DNA of 64,000 nucleotides from Corynebacterium sp. HMSC04H06. GTDB lineage: Bacteria; Actinomycetota; Actinomycetes; Mycobacteriales; Mycobacteriaceae. Below are positions 37,088-45,200 of the stretch, in pieces (within the stretch, counting starts at the first letter, position 1; every line of letters starts with the position of its first letter). Both the position numbers and the translations under genes were made by a program. The stretch is from positions 1 through 64,000 of the forward strand of contig NZ_KV823434.1 in assembly GCF_001815935.1 (NCBI RefSeq). The letters are read 5' to 3'. The notes under the pieces were generated by a model that was not told the origin of the DNA, ran no database searches, and worked only from the letters and a program-made list of their open reading frames with translations.

Positions 37088-38340
37088 TATTGCTCACTAC
37101 TGTTGCTACTAGATTGGAGAAAATCTTTCCGAGAATCCTCATCAGCTCTCCGGCGACGCAGGAGAATTATCCCGGCTAAGGTAAGGCATAACCCCGCTAG
37201 AACTAGCCCAAGGATGCTAGCACCGGTCGAGGCTAAGATACCGCGGGGCGTGCTCCTCTGTTGACCAGGTTCCGCGCCATCCACGTTGTTGTCGGCCTGG
37301 TCACGATCGCTCGGGCTCGGTTCCTCACCTGGCTTTTGCCCTGCGGTGGACGTGGTGTTGAAGTCGTCCTCCTCACGCGGTGGCACCGGCTCAGTAGTGG
37401 ATGCGGAATCAATGACTACTGTCACCAATGGAGACAGGACGCGATCATGTGCGGTCTTTCCGTCGAACGCCACCACCGCGCGGTTCAGGACTCGTGCGCC
37501 GTCGTCAAGATCGGAGCGCAGGATGCCGTGGAGCTGCACTTCCATACGCGTCTCGGGGTGCCCTGCACGCGCCTGCGCTACTGTGTCTAAACCAGCATCG
37601 GTGAGTTCAAAGCTTAAGACCCGCCCGGAGCTGGAATCCACGTAGTGCCTTCCGGGCTCTAATCTCATTGCCTTACCCAACGAACGGACAGTGACTGCAT
37701 CCACCTCACCCGAAGCGAAAGCGTCGTCCAGCTGGTCAGAGAACTCATAGCGGTACAGCTTTCCGTGGGCGTCCACGTCCGGGACGTTCGATTCCACTCG
37801 GTATGTCACTCTTTGACCGGGACGGGCAGCCGCCACCTGAGATTCCTTGTTAACAAAGAGGGGTTGGGTCTTGCCGCGGACCAGCTTCCGTTCACCGGAC
37901 CTGACAAGGACCAGCGCGGGGCTCGTGGTAGAAGGCCGGTCTTCCCCAACAAAGGACGGTAGTTCAACCAGTTGATAAACACCCGGTTGGATGCCCAAGA
38001 ATACGGCGAGGCCATCGTTACCAGTCGTCGCTGTGTAGACAGCACCGCGCGACGTACCGGGTGGCTCAGTCAACAACCGAGGATTGCTTCGCGCCAAGGT
38101 ACTCAACTCGTCTTCATCGTTTGCGGTGATATCAGGCAGGCTTGTCAATTGAAAGGTTGCGCCAGGAACGGGAGGTTCCCCCTCCTTTCCCACCCCATCA
38201 GTCTTAGCCACTACCAGGCTCGGGAGCTCCTGTGCCCGCGCATCAGTCTGGGTCCCTACGAGACCGAACACCGCACACAGAAATACCAACAGAACACAAC
38301 CAGGGAGGGCCATATGCCCTCGCACCGATGCAATCGACAT
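37087..38340 (-). CDS. Minor/base pilin with LASTG sorting signal
   Basis: A 417-residue pilin with a signal peptide (cleavage near DARAQE), a first domain with the SpaA-like opening PGATFQLTSLPD and YQLVELPSF (E-box-like glutamate), a second domain of about 150 residues, a Thr/Pro/Asp-rich stalk, then LASTG (369-373), a membrane helix and an RRRR tail. Corynebacterial base pilins (SpaB type) use LAxTG rather than LPxTG, so this subunit probably terminates the fibre and links it to the wall. AGGAG lies five bases before ATG 38340. It is coupled to the giant adhesin by a one-base overlap. Confidence 0.87.
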   Translation of the reverse strand: MSIASVRGHMALPGCVLLVFLCAVFGLVGTQTDARAQELPSLVVAKTDGVGKEGEPPVPGATFQLTSLPDITANDEDELSTLARSNPRLLTEPPGTSRGAVYTATTGNDGLAVFLGIQPGVYQLVELPSFVGEDRPSTTSPALVLVRSGERKLVRGKTQPLFVNKESQVAAARPGQRVTYRVESNVPDVDAHGKLYRYEFSDQLDDAFASGEVDAVTVRSLGKAMRLEPGRHYVDSSSGRVLSFELTDAGLDTVAQARAGHPETRMEVQLHGILRSDLDDGARVLNRAVVAFDGKTAHDRVLSPLVTVVIDSASTTEPVPPREEDDFNTTSTAGQKPGEEPSPSDRDQADNNVDGAEPGQQRSTPRGILASTGASILGLVLAGLCLTLAGIILLRRRRADEDSRKDFLQSSSNSSEQ

Positions 38341-38373
38341 CCCTACTCCTAGCTATTGTCTGTTTTTACTGTC

Positions 38374-39279
38374 TTACTGTCCGCTCGTAGCGTCAACGTC
38401 CTCGGCGGCGTGGCGCTTGCGACGTTGTGAACGAATCCACCACAACAAATAAAGAAGCACGAACAACCCGATGATGACTGCCGCAATCATCCACGGCTGC
38501 CAGGGGCTATGATATTCCTGCTCGATGTTGCCGGACAGTTCGGTGCGTTCCCCATGGACGAGGAGGCGGTGCGAATTGATCCCGTAGGGAGTACAGGTCA
38601 CCAGGGTCAAAAGGTCCTTGTCGACGACTGGCCGGATAGTTTCGATGTCTTCCGGTAGGACGGTCTCAATTGAGGTCACCTTGTACGCCAATGTCTCCCC
38701 CATCACCTCAACGGTGAAGACTTCGCCTTCGCGAATGTGGGTGAGGTTGTCGAACATGGTCAGCGTCGCCAAGCCGGTGTGTCCTGTCAGAACCGAGTGC
38801 GTACCGGCGCCACCGACGGGTAGCGCCGTGCCGTACAGGTGCCCGACGCCGTGAGATAGGACGCTCGAGTCAGTGCCGTGGTAGACGGGCAAATCGATCC
38901 CGACCGACGGCGCCCGCAGGCGCGCCATGTTGCCGAAGGCGTCGAGGTGCCCAAGGTACTCGCGGTACCTCTCCGAGTTCTTGTCCGGTCCCGTAGTCCA
39001 CGGGTCCGGGGCTCCGAACTCCGGCAGCCGGGAGTTATAGTCCCGAGCTGCAGCCAGCGCAGCATCCCGCTCAGCAGGGTCGAGCTGCGCCACGTTGCGC
39101 GAATATTCTTCCGCAATCCGGTTTTGCTCGACGTTTTTGTAGTGCGTCAGTACGACCGGAGTGAGAAAGATGAGGGCGGCGATGACGAGGTAGACGACGG
39201 AGCGGTAGCGTTTCCACCACCCACGACGAGGCGCCCGCGCAGCCATCACAGGCTGCACACGGTCATCGCCTGCTCGCAT
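38374..39279 (-). CDS. Class C pilus sortase with DPW lid
   Basis: A 301-residue class C sortase: N-terminal membrane helix (about 28-46), lid motif DPW at 92-94, catalytic His in LTGHTGLATLTMF, Cys in LTLVTCTPYGIN, Arg in SHRLLVHGER, then a second membrane helix and basic tail. The DPW lid normally occupies the active site of pilin polymerases. Sitting between the major pilin and the base pilin, it is the likely polymerase of this fibre. GAGGAG lies five bases before ATG 39279. A double hairpin separates it from the major pilin gene. Confidence 0.92.
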   Translation of the reverse strand: MRAGDDRVQPVMAARAPRRGWWKRYRSVVYLVIAALIFLTPVVLTHYKNVEQNRIAEEYSRNVAQLDPAERDAALAAARDYNSRLPEFGAPDPWTTGPDKNSERYREYLGHLDAFGNMARLRAPSVGIDLPVYHGTDSSVLSHGVGHLYGTALPVGGAGTHSVLTGHTGLATLTMFDNLTHIREGEVFTVEVMGETLAYKVTSIETVLPEDIETIRPVVDKDLLTLVTCTPYGINSHRLLVHGERTELSGNIEQEYHSPWQPWMIAAVIIGLFVLLYLLWWIRSQRRKRHAAEDVDATSGQ

Positions 39280-39296
39280 TTCGACTCCTCACATTC

Positions 39297-39348
39297 GCGA
39301 AGGCACCCTTGACAGATAAGACCTCGCCTGTCAGATTGATCCCTTCGC
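39297..39348 (-). promoter_or_regulatory. Intercistronic double hairpin between major pilin and sortase
   Basis: Two nested perfect stems: GCGAAGG (39297-39303) with CCTTCGC (39342-39348), and TGACAG (39310-39315) with CTGTCA (39328-39333). No T-run follows, so it looks like an RNA-stabilising or attenuating element rather than a full terminator. Confidence 0.55.
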
Positions 39349-39349
39349 C

Positions 39350-40858
39350 TTATGCCGTTGCACGGGAATCCTTGTAGCTGGTGTACAGGCCGCGGGCCAG
39401 GAAGGCCACGCCAACCAGGAAGGCGATCAAGATACCCCAGGCACCAGTTGCCGGCAGCTGGCCGATGATGGAGTCACGCTGGTTCTCCACGGAGACGGAC
39501 AGCGCACGGTTTTCGATATCCACGTTGACCGGCTGCGGCTGCGGGTTACGGACGAAGCCCTCTGGGGCCTGGGTCTCCAGCACGCAGTAGGTGTTGCTCA
39601 CAGTGCCGGTCGCACCGGTGGAGGTGGACTGCAGCGGGATCGCGTAGCCGTTCGCCGTTGCGTCAGAGGCGTCATCGGCCCCACCGCCGGCGGTAGTCAG
39701 CTCGGCAACGGCATTACCACCGGTTTCCGCGGAAGAGACCTCGACGGCGTCTCCGAGCAGCTGGTAGCTTCCGTCATCCTGCACAGAGCACTGGTAGAGC
39801 TCGAAGGTTGCGCCGTTCAGCGAACCTTCCGAAGCCGGCGAGGTCTTCGTGATGGTCAGGTTGCCGAAGACGGTGTTGGCCGGGGTATCACCGTCGGTGG
39901 TGCTGTCCTGGCCGTTCGGAAGCTCCACGGTCGCGGAGTTGTTGATGACCCCGTTTTCTGGAATGGAGTTAACAACCGCTGGGAAGTTGACACTGACCTG
40001 CAAACCCGAGTTGGACTGGCGGGCCTCCTGCAGCTTTGCGCGGCCCTCGGCGGTGAAGTTGACGCGGACTTCCTGTCCGTTCACCAAGATTTCGTAGTCG
40101 GTGCCGTCGGCCAGATCGACATCGCCGTTGGTACTGACCGTCACGTCACCGACCGTCGGTGCGGCCAGGCTCTCAACCAGGTTATCCACGATGTTGAAGC
40201 GGTTTAGATTCCCTGCCGGAACCGGAGCGTTGATGGTGTATTCCAGGGCCTTGCCGACGGTGACGCCGTCATCCTTGACCTGCTTGTTCGGGGTCACGTC
40301 CTGGTTCTTCGGCTGAACGGTGCGAGAGTATTCCCAGTTGCCGTTGTTGTCATAAGGAAGGGTGACGAAGAACGGGGCCGCCACGGTGTAGTTCTCGAAC
40401 TGGACCTCGGTGACCCGGTAAACGCCCACGGACAGGCCGTTGGCGGCCGTGGTCAGGTTAATAACACCCTGATCGTTGGTGGTGAAGACGCCGTCTTCGC
40501 CGCCGGTAACCGCGGTCACGTCCAGGCTCTCATCGTCAGGGTTGAGGTTGCCAACCTGTGCCCAGCCGGCCGGGTCCGTCAGATCGATGCCGTTAACGCG
40601 CTCAACGCGGAACTTTGCCCCCGGGAGCGGGGTGGAGGTGTCGCCCGGATCGCCCAGGAACTTCTCAATGTTCAGCGCCACGTCCTGGTTAGCGTCAATG
40701 ACGCGGGCGGCGGCGTTTGCAGCGTCGTTCGGGGCCAGAGTGGCTTCAGCGCCAGTCTCCTGAGCCAGGGCGAAGTTCGCGCCTGCACCAATAAAACCAG
40801 TGGTCAGGGTCAGGGTAGTCGCAGCCAGTGCGGCGGCAATCTTCTTGGAAGCGGTCAT
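39350..40858 (-). CDS. Major pilin subunit, LPATG (SpaA/SpaD/SpaH-like)
   Basis: A 502-residue shaft pilin with a signal peptide (cleavage after NFALA), an N-terminal domain with the pilin motif in altered form (W175 then VQPK, with the linking lysine at 184; consensus WxxxVxVYPK), a middle domain, and a C-terminal domain with the E-box YCVLETQAPEGF (E428). The sorting signal LPATG (468-472) precedes a membrane helix and a short positive tail. K184 would be joined to the threonine of LPATG of the next subunit by the sortase. It is the first gene of the pilus operon, with its own promoter. Confidence 0.92.
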   Translation of the reverse strand: MTASKKIAAALAATTLTLTTGFIGAGANFALAQETGAEATLAPNDAANAAARVIDANQDVALNIEKFLGDPGDTSTPLPGAKFRVERVNGIDLTDPAGWAQVGNLNPDDESLDVTAVTGGEDGVFTTNDQGVINLTTAANGLSVGVYRVTEVQFENYTVAAPFFVTLPYDNNGNWEYSRTVQPKNQDVTPNKQVKDDGVTVGKALEYTINAPVPAGNLNRFNIVDNLVESLAAPTVGDVTVSTNGDVDLADGTDYEILVNGQEVRVNFTAEGRAKLQEARQSNSGLQVSVNFPAVVNSIPENGVINNSATVELPNGQDSTTDGDTPANTVFGNLTITKTSPASEGSLNGATFELYQCSVQDDGSYQLLGDAVEVSSAETGGNAVAELTTAGGGADDASDATANGYAIPLQSTSTGATGTVSNTYCVLETQAPEGFVRNPQPQPVNVDIENRALSVSVENQRDSIIGQLPATGAWGILIAFLVGVAFLARGLYTSYKDSRATA

Positions 40859-40952
40859 GTTTTACAGGCCTCTCAGCTAAAAAATATGTCCCCTTAGACC
40901 CTTCGCCACGAGTGGTTAGCGGCAGGCCTGGGGAGTATGCACAACACAGGTG

Positions 40953-40981
40953 ATTTTAAGCCACATACCAATTAAACACAA
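40953..40981 (-). promoter_or_regulatory. Promoter of the pilus operon
   Basis: On the minus strand TTGTGT (40981-40976), a 17-base spacer and TAAAAT (40958-40953) give a near-consensus housekeeping promoter. The transcript would have a leader of about 90 bases before the major pilin ATG, which is preceded by GAGAGG. Confidence 0.5.
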
Positions 40982-41136
40982 GTCCTACGGCCCCAGAAGT
41001 CCCCTTAATTTCACTTAATCGGTCGAGTAATCTCGATTCCACAAATTTCCATACGCTGCACAGATAGAATTATCAGTCAATATAATCCACCGCACCTCAA
41101 ATATACACAATAGCGGTTGCGGAGCCACTCGACTCA

Positions 41137-41162
41137 TGCGACATGGTCACACAAATGTCGCA
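41137..41162. repeat. Perfect 8-base inverted repeat (possible operator)
   Basis: TGCGACAT (41137-41144) and ATGTCGCA (41155-41162) are separated by ten bases, about 180 bases upstream of the pilus promoter. It could be a regulator site or a small RNA hairpin. Confidence 0.4.
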
Positions 41163-41307
41163 ATCTTCACGCTACGCTATAGAAACTCCGAGCATTCCTT
41201 CAGCTTTTCGATACAGCCAGCCCCACACAGCACGTTTTATATTCATGCCTCCTTGCCTCAACACAGCCCCTTCGCCTGACTGAAGCTGGTACACACTCTG
41301 GGTATAG

Positions 41308-41347
41308 AAAAACCCGCCACCCACGCTAGCCGCGTGGAATGACGGGT
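41308..41347 (-). terminator. Terminator downstream of rpmA
   Basis: On the minus strand a long imperfect stem (ACCCG...CCACGC with GCGTGG...CGGGT) is followed by TTTTTC. It separates rplU-rpmA from the pilus operon. Confidence 0.75.
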
Positions 41348-41364
41348 GTGAAACCTAGTAGGTA

Positions 41365-41649
41365 CTAGGCGGAAGCTTCTACAGTCGAGGCAGCTACCTC
41401 GGCCGGAGCAATGCTGACGATGCGACGCCCGCGCTTGACACCGAACTCGACGGAGCCGGCCTCGAGAGCGAACAGGGTGTCGTCGCCGCCACGGCCAACG
41501 TTCTCACCCGGGTGGAACTTGGTGCCGCGCTGGCGAACGATGATCTCGCCGGCCTTGACCTGCTGACCGCCGAAGCGCTTAACGCCGAGGTACTTCGGGT
41601 TGGAGTCACGACCGTTAGAAGTGCTGGATGCACCCTTCTTGTGTGCCAT
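41365..41649 (-). CDS. rpmA: 50S ribosomal protein L27
   Basis: A 94-residue L27 starting [19 protein letters not shown], with the conserved [21 protein letters not shown] and [15 protein letters not shown]. The flexible N-terminus reaches the peptidyl-transferase centre. It lies 45 bases after rplU in the usual rplU-rpmA pair. The next gene in most relatives is obg, but here a terminator and the pilus island follow. The C-terminal tail ASTVEASA is a little longer than in many bacteria. Confidence 0.98.
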   Translation of the reverse strand: MAHKKGASSTSNGRDSNPKYLGVKRFGGQQVKAGEIIVRQRGTKFHPGENVGRGGDDTLFALEAGSVEFGVKRGRRIVSIAPAEVAASTVEASA

Positions 41650-41694
41650 TGTGGTTTCCCTCCTTCAAGGGGTCTTTAGTGCAAGCCTCGCAGC

Positions 41695-42000
41695 TTACTT
41701 GATACCGGTAATCTTCAGAACAGTAAGCGGCTGGCGGTGGCCCATGCGCTTCTTGTAACCAGTCTTGTTCTTGTACTTCATGATGTTGACCTTCGGACCC
41801 TTGGCCTGATCAACGATCTCAGCATCGACCTTGACTTTAGCCAGGTCATCGGCCTTCGACTTAACGTTTGCGCCATCGACGAGCAGAACCGGGGTGAGAG
41901 CCACGGCAGAGCCTGGCTCACCCTCGATCTTCTCGACCTTGACGAGGTCACCTTCGGCAACCTTGTACTGCTTTCCGCCGGTCTTGACGATCGCGTACAT
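41695..42000 (-). CDS. rplU: 50S ribosomal protein L21
   Basis: A 101-residue L21 with [20 protein letters not shown] at the start, the classic L21 N-terminus, and a C-terminal [21 protein letters not shown] segment that binds 23S rRNA. It is the first gene of the rplU-rpmA operon. Its leader of about 150 bases contains two stable hairpins and a likely promoter at 42155-42184. Confidence 0.98.
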   Translation of the reverse strand: MYAIVKTGGKQYKVAEGDLVKVEKIEGEPGSAVALTPVLLVDGANVKSKADDLAKVKVDAEIVDQAKGPKVNIMKYKNKTGYKKRMGHRQPLTVLKITGIK

Positions 42001-42001
42001 A

Positions 42002-42150
42002 GAGGGTTACCCCTTATCTAAACTCGGCTCAGGGGCAGGCGAGGCCCACCCCTGAATGGACAATTACATTTTGCGCTTGAGCCCAGTGCCGGCGCGACAC
42101 GTAAGTCATGAGACTTCTGGCGCGGCTCAACTGGACTTAAACGGCGACTT
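42002..42150 (-). promoter_or_regulatory. Structured leader of rplU-rpmA
   Basis: Between the likely transcription start and rplU, two hairpins can form: TTGAGCC with GGCTCAA around an inner GC stem, and TCAGGGG with CCCCTGA (42030-42053). The second sits near the rplU ribosome site. This looks like a ribosomal-protein leader but matches no family I can name. Confidence 0.45.
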
Positions 42151-42154
42151 GGAA

Positions 42155-42184
42155 ATCCTACCCCGACGGAACCAGAAAAGACAA
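42155..42184 (-). promoter_or_regulatory. Probable rplU promoter
   Basis: On the minus strand TTGTCT (42184-42179), an 18-base spacer and TAGGAT (42160-42155). Confidence 0.5.
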
Positions 42185-42225
42185 ACCGCGTCTTTCCTGC
42201 ACCCGCCGGTCACACCAATTTCTGC

Positions 42226-45200
42226 CTATTTCCTGCTTCGGCGCGTCGCCCGGCGGCGGCCCCGGCTGGGCTGCTTCCGGGTTTCTGCACCACCGTCGGC
42301 CTTGTGTTCATCGGTGCCACGTCGCGGCTGGTTCGCACGGGCGCGACCGGACTCCGCCTGCTCCGGCTGGGCGGCCTTCGTCGAGCGTCGCACTGCCCGC
42401 CGGCGGCGTCCGCGGACCACGGTCTTGGTGTTGTCCTCGGTCTGCGCCGGGGCATCAGCCCGCGAGGCCTGGGCCGGGGCCTGCTCCTGCGCCGAGGCGG
42501 ACTGCCCACCGCGACGGTTGCCGCGCCCACCGCGCTGTCCGCCGCTGCGGCGAGTAGCCCGACGGCGACCTCGCTTGGCGCGCGCCGGCTGGTCCGCAGA
42601 GGAATCGCCGGCATCGTCAGCAGCGTCCTCCGCCTGGGCCTGCGGGCCGGCCCCAGGCTGCGCGGAACCACTGCCCTGGCTCGGGAAATCCTCCCGGCGC
42701 GGGCGGTGGTCGGAACGCGAGTTCCCGCGGGTCTTACGCTTGCGGCGCGGGGAAGCCTCGAATTCCTCGACTGCTTCGTCGTAGGAGATGGCGCCACTTC
42801 CCTGCTCCTGCTGCGCGTCCTCGTCCGGCACGTAGTCCTTGAACTCGGCGACATCGTCGCTATCGGCGGCATTATCGGCTGCGGCGAAGGCGATCTTCTC
42901 AATATCGCTGACCGAGTCCTGGGACTGATCGTCACGGGACTGGTCGTCGCGCGAGTGCTCGGCACGGGAGCGGTTCGAGCGACCGCCCCGGCTGCCGCGG
43001 CGACGGCGGCGACGCGAGGAAGAGCCCTTGCGGTCCTCGGAATCGCTGTCGTGGCGCTCGTCGCGGTTTTCGCCGTCGTTGGTGGCGATCTCGTCCTTGA
43101 CCACGCTGGCTACCAGCTCGTCGAGCTGCTTGGTACCACCGCGGGACTCCGACTTGGAGCCCTGCTCCTCGTCGGAGCGCTGGTTGCGGCCGTGGCCCGT
43201 ATCCGCGTGCTTGTTGTTGCGGCGGTCGTGGTGCCCGTGGCCGGAGTGATCGTCGGTGTGCTCGACCGGGTCGTCGTGGATGATGATGCCGCGGCCCTGG
43301 CAGTGCTCGCACTCGGTGGAGAAAGTCTCCAGGAGACCTGCTCCCAGGCGCTTGCGGGTCATCTGCACCAGGCCCAACGAGGTGACCTCGGAGACCTGGT
43401 GGCGGGTGCGGTCGCGGCCCAAGGCCTCCTTGAGCCGGCGCAGGACCAGTTCCTGGTTTTCGGGCAGCACCATGTCGATGAAGTCGACGACGATCATGCC
43501 GCCCAGATCGCGCAGGCGCATCTGCCGCACGATCTCTTCTGCGGCCTCGAGATTGTTGCGGGTCACGGTCTCCTCTAGGTCACCGCCGGAGCCGGTGAAC
43601 TTGCCGGTGTTGACGTCGATGACGGTCATGGCCTCCGTGCGGTCGATGACCAGCGTGCCGCCCGAAGGCAGCCACACCTTGCGGGCCAGGGCCTTCTGCA
43701 GCTGCTCGTCGATCCGGTAGACCTCGAAGGCGTCCTGGCCGCCGTGTTTTTTCCGGTCGAAGCGCTCCACCCGGTCCGCCAGGTCCGGGGCGACCGACTG
43801 GATATAGGCGTTGACCGTGTTGAAGGCCTTCTTGCCGTCCACGACCAGGTGCTTGAAGTCGCCGTTGAACAGGTCACGGACGACCTTGACCAACATGTCG
43901 GGCTCCTCGTAGAGGGTCACCGGCTTCGCGCCCTTGGACTTCTTTTCCTTCTCCGCGCGCTCCTGGATGTCCTCCCAGACCCCATGCAGGCGGCCAACGT
44001 CCGTGGCGATGGCCGCCTCGGAGACGTTCTCCGCGGCGGTGCGGATGATGGTGCCGCCCTCGCCCGGCACGACGCGCTGCAGGATCTCCTTGAGGCGCTT
44101 GCGCTCCGGGGCGGGCAGCTTGCGGGAGATACCGGCGCTGCGGCCGTTCGGCACGTAGACCAGGAAGCGGCCAGCAAGGGAGATCTGCGTAGTCAGGCGC
44201 GCGCCCTTGTGCCCTATCGGGTCCTTGGATACCTGGACCAGGATCTGGTCGCCGGACTTTAAGGCCTGCTCGATCTTGCGGGAGCGGCCTTTGAGCCCCA
44301 TGGCGCGCCAGTTCAGCTCGCCGGCGTAGAGCACGCCGTTGCGGCCCTCGCCGAAGTCGACGAAGGCGGCTTCCATCGACGGCAGCACGTTCTGGACGCG
44401 ACCCAGGTAGATATTGCCGATGAGCGAGGCCTGCGAGTCCGAGGTCACGAAGTGCTCGACCAGCAGGTCGTCTTCCAAGACGCCCACTTGGGTGACGGAA
44501 CCGGCGTGGTCGACGCGCTGGCGCTCGCGCACCACCATCGTGCGCTCAACGGATTCCCGGCGCGCCAGGAACTCCGCCTGGGAGACGATGTGCTTGCGCT
44601 CGCGGCCCTTCTCGCGCATCTCCGCCCGGCGGCGCTTCTGCGCCTCGATACGGGTCGAGCCCTTGATGCCGCGCGGAGCCTCGATCCGCTCCGGCTCGTC
44701 GTCATCGCCGTCTACATCATCCGGTTCGGCCTGATCATCCGGTTCGGCCTGGCGGGCCGGCTTGGTAGCATTCGCCTGCGGGGCGATGAAGACCGGCGCG
44801 TAGTCCGCAGCATTATCCTTGGCCGCTGCCTGGTACGGCGGCGTCAGGGCCGCGACCAGCTCCTCTAGGTCCTCGTCGCGCTCGAGGTCCGCGTGCTCGT
44901 CCTCGGCCTGTGCAGTGTCAGCCTGGTCAGCCTGCGTGCTGCCGATGCCGTCCTGGCCACCGTGGCCGGCTGCTGCGTCGGCGTCGTCGGGCGCCTCGGT
45001 CGTGGCGAGGTTCTGCAGCTCAGATTCGACCTTGTCCGCGATCTGGTTGAACTCGTTTTCCACGTTCTTGCGCACGCGGTCGCGCAGCTTTTCCTCGGCG
45101 GCCGTGGCCACGGCGTCGGCCGAGTCCTCGTGCTTGGGCTCGTCACCTGCCGGGGCCTCGGCATCCGGGGCCTGCTCGCGCGGCTCCTCGTCCTGCTGCT

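Larger units (their letters stand above)
40859..41307. other. AT-rich non-coding region upstream of the pilus operon
   Basis: About 450 bases between the major pilin start and the rpmA terminator without a convincing gene on either strand. It is distinctly richer in A/T than the rest of the window. It contains the pilus promoter and an inverted repeat at 41137-41162, and otherwise nothing I can identify. Confidence 0.6.
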
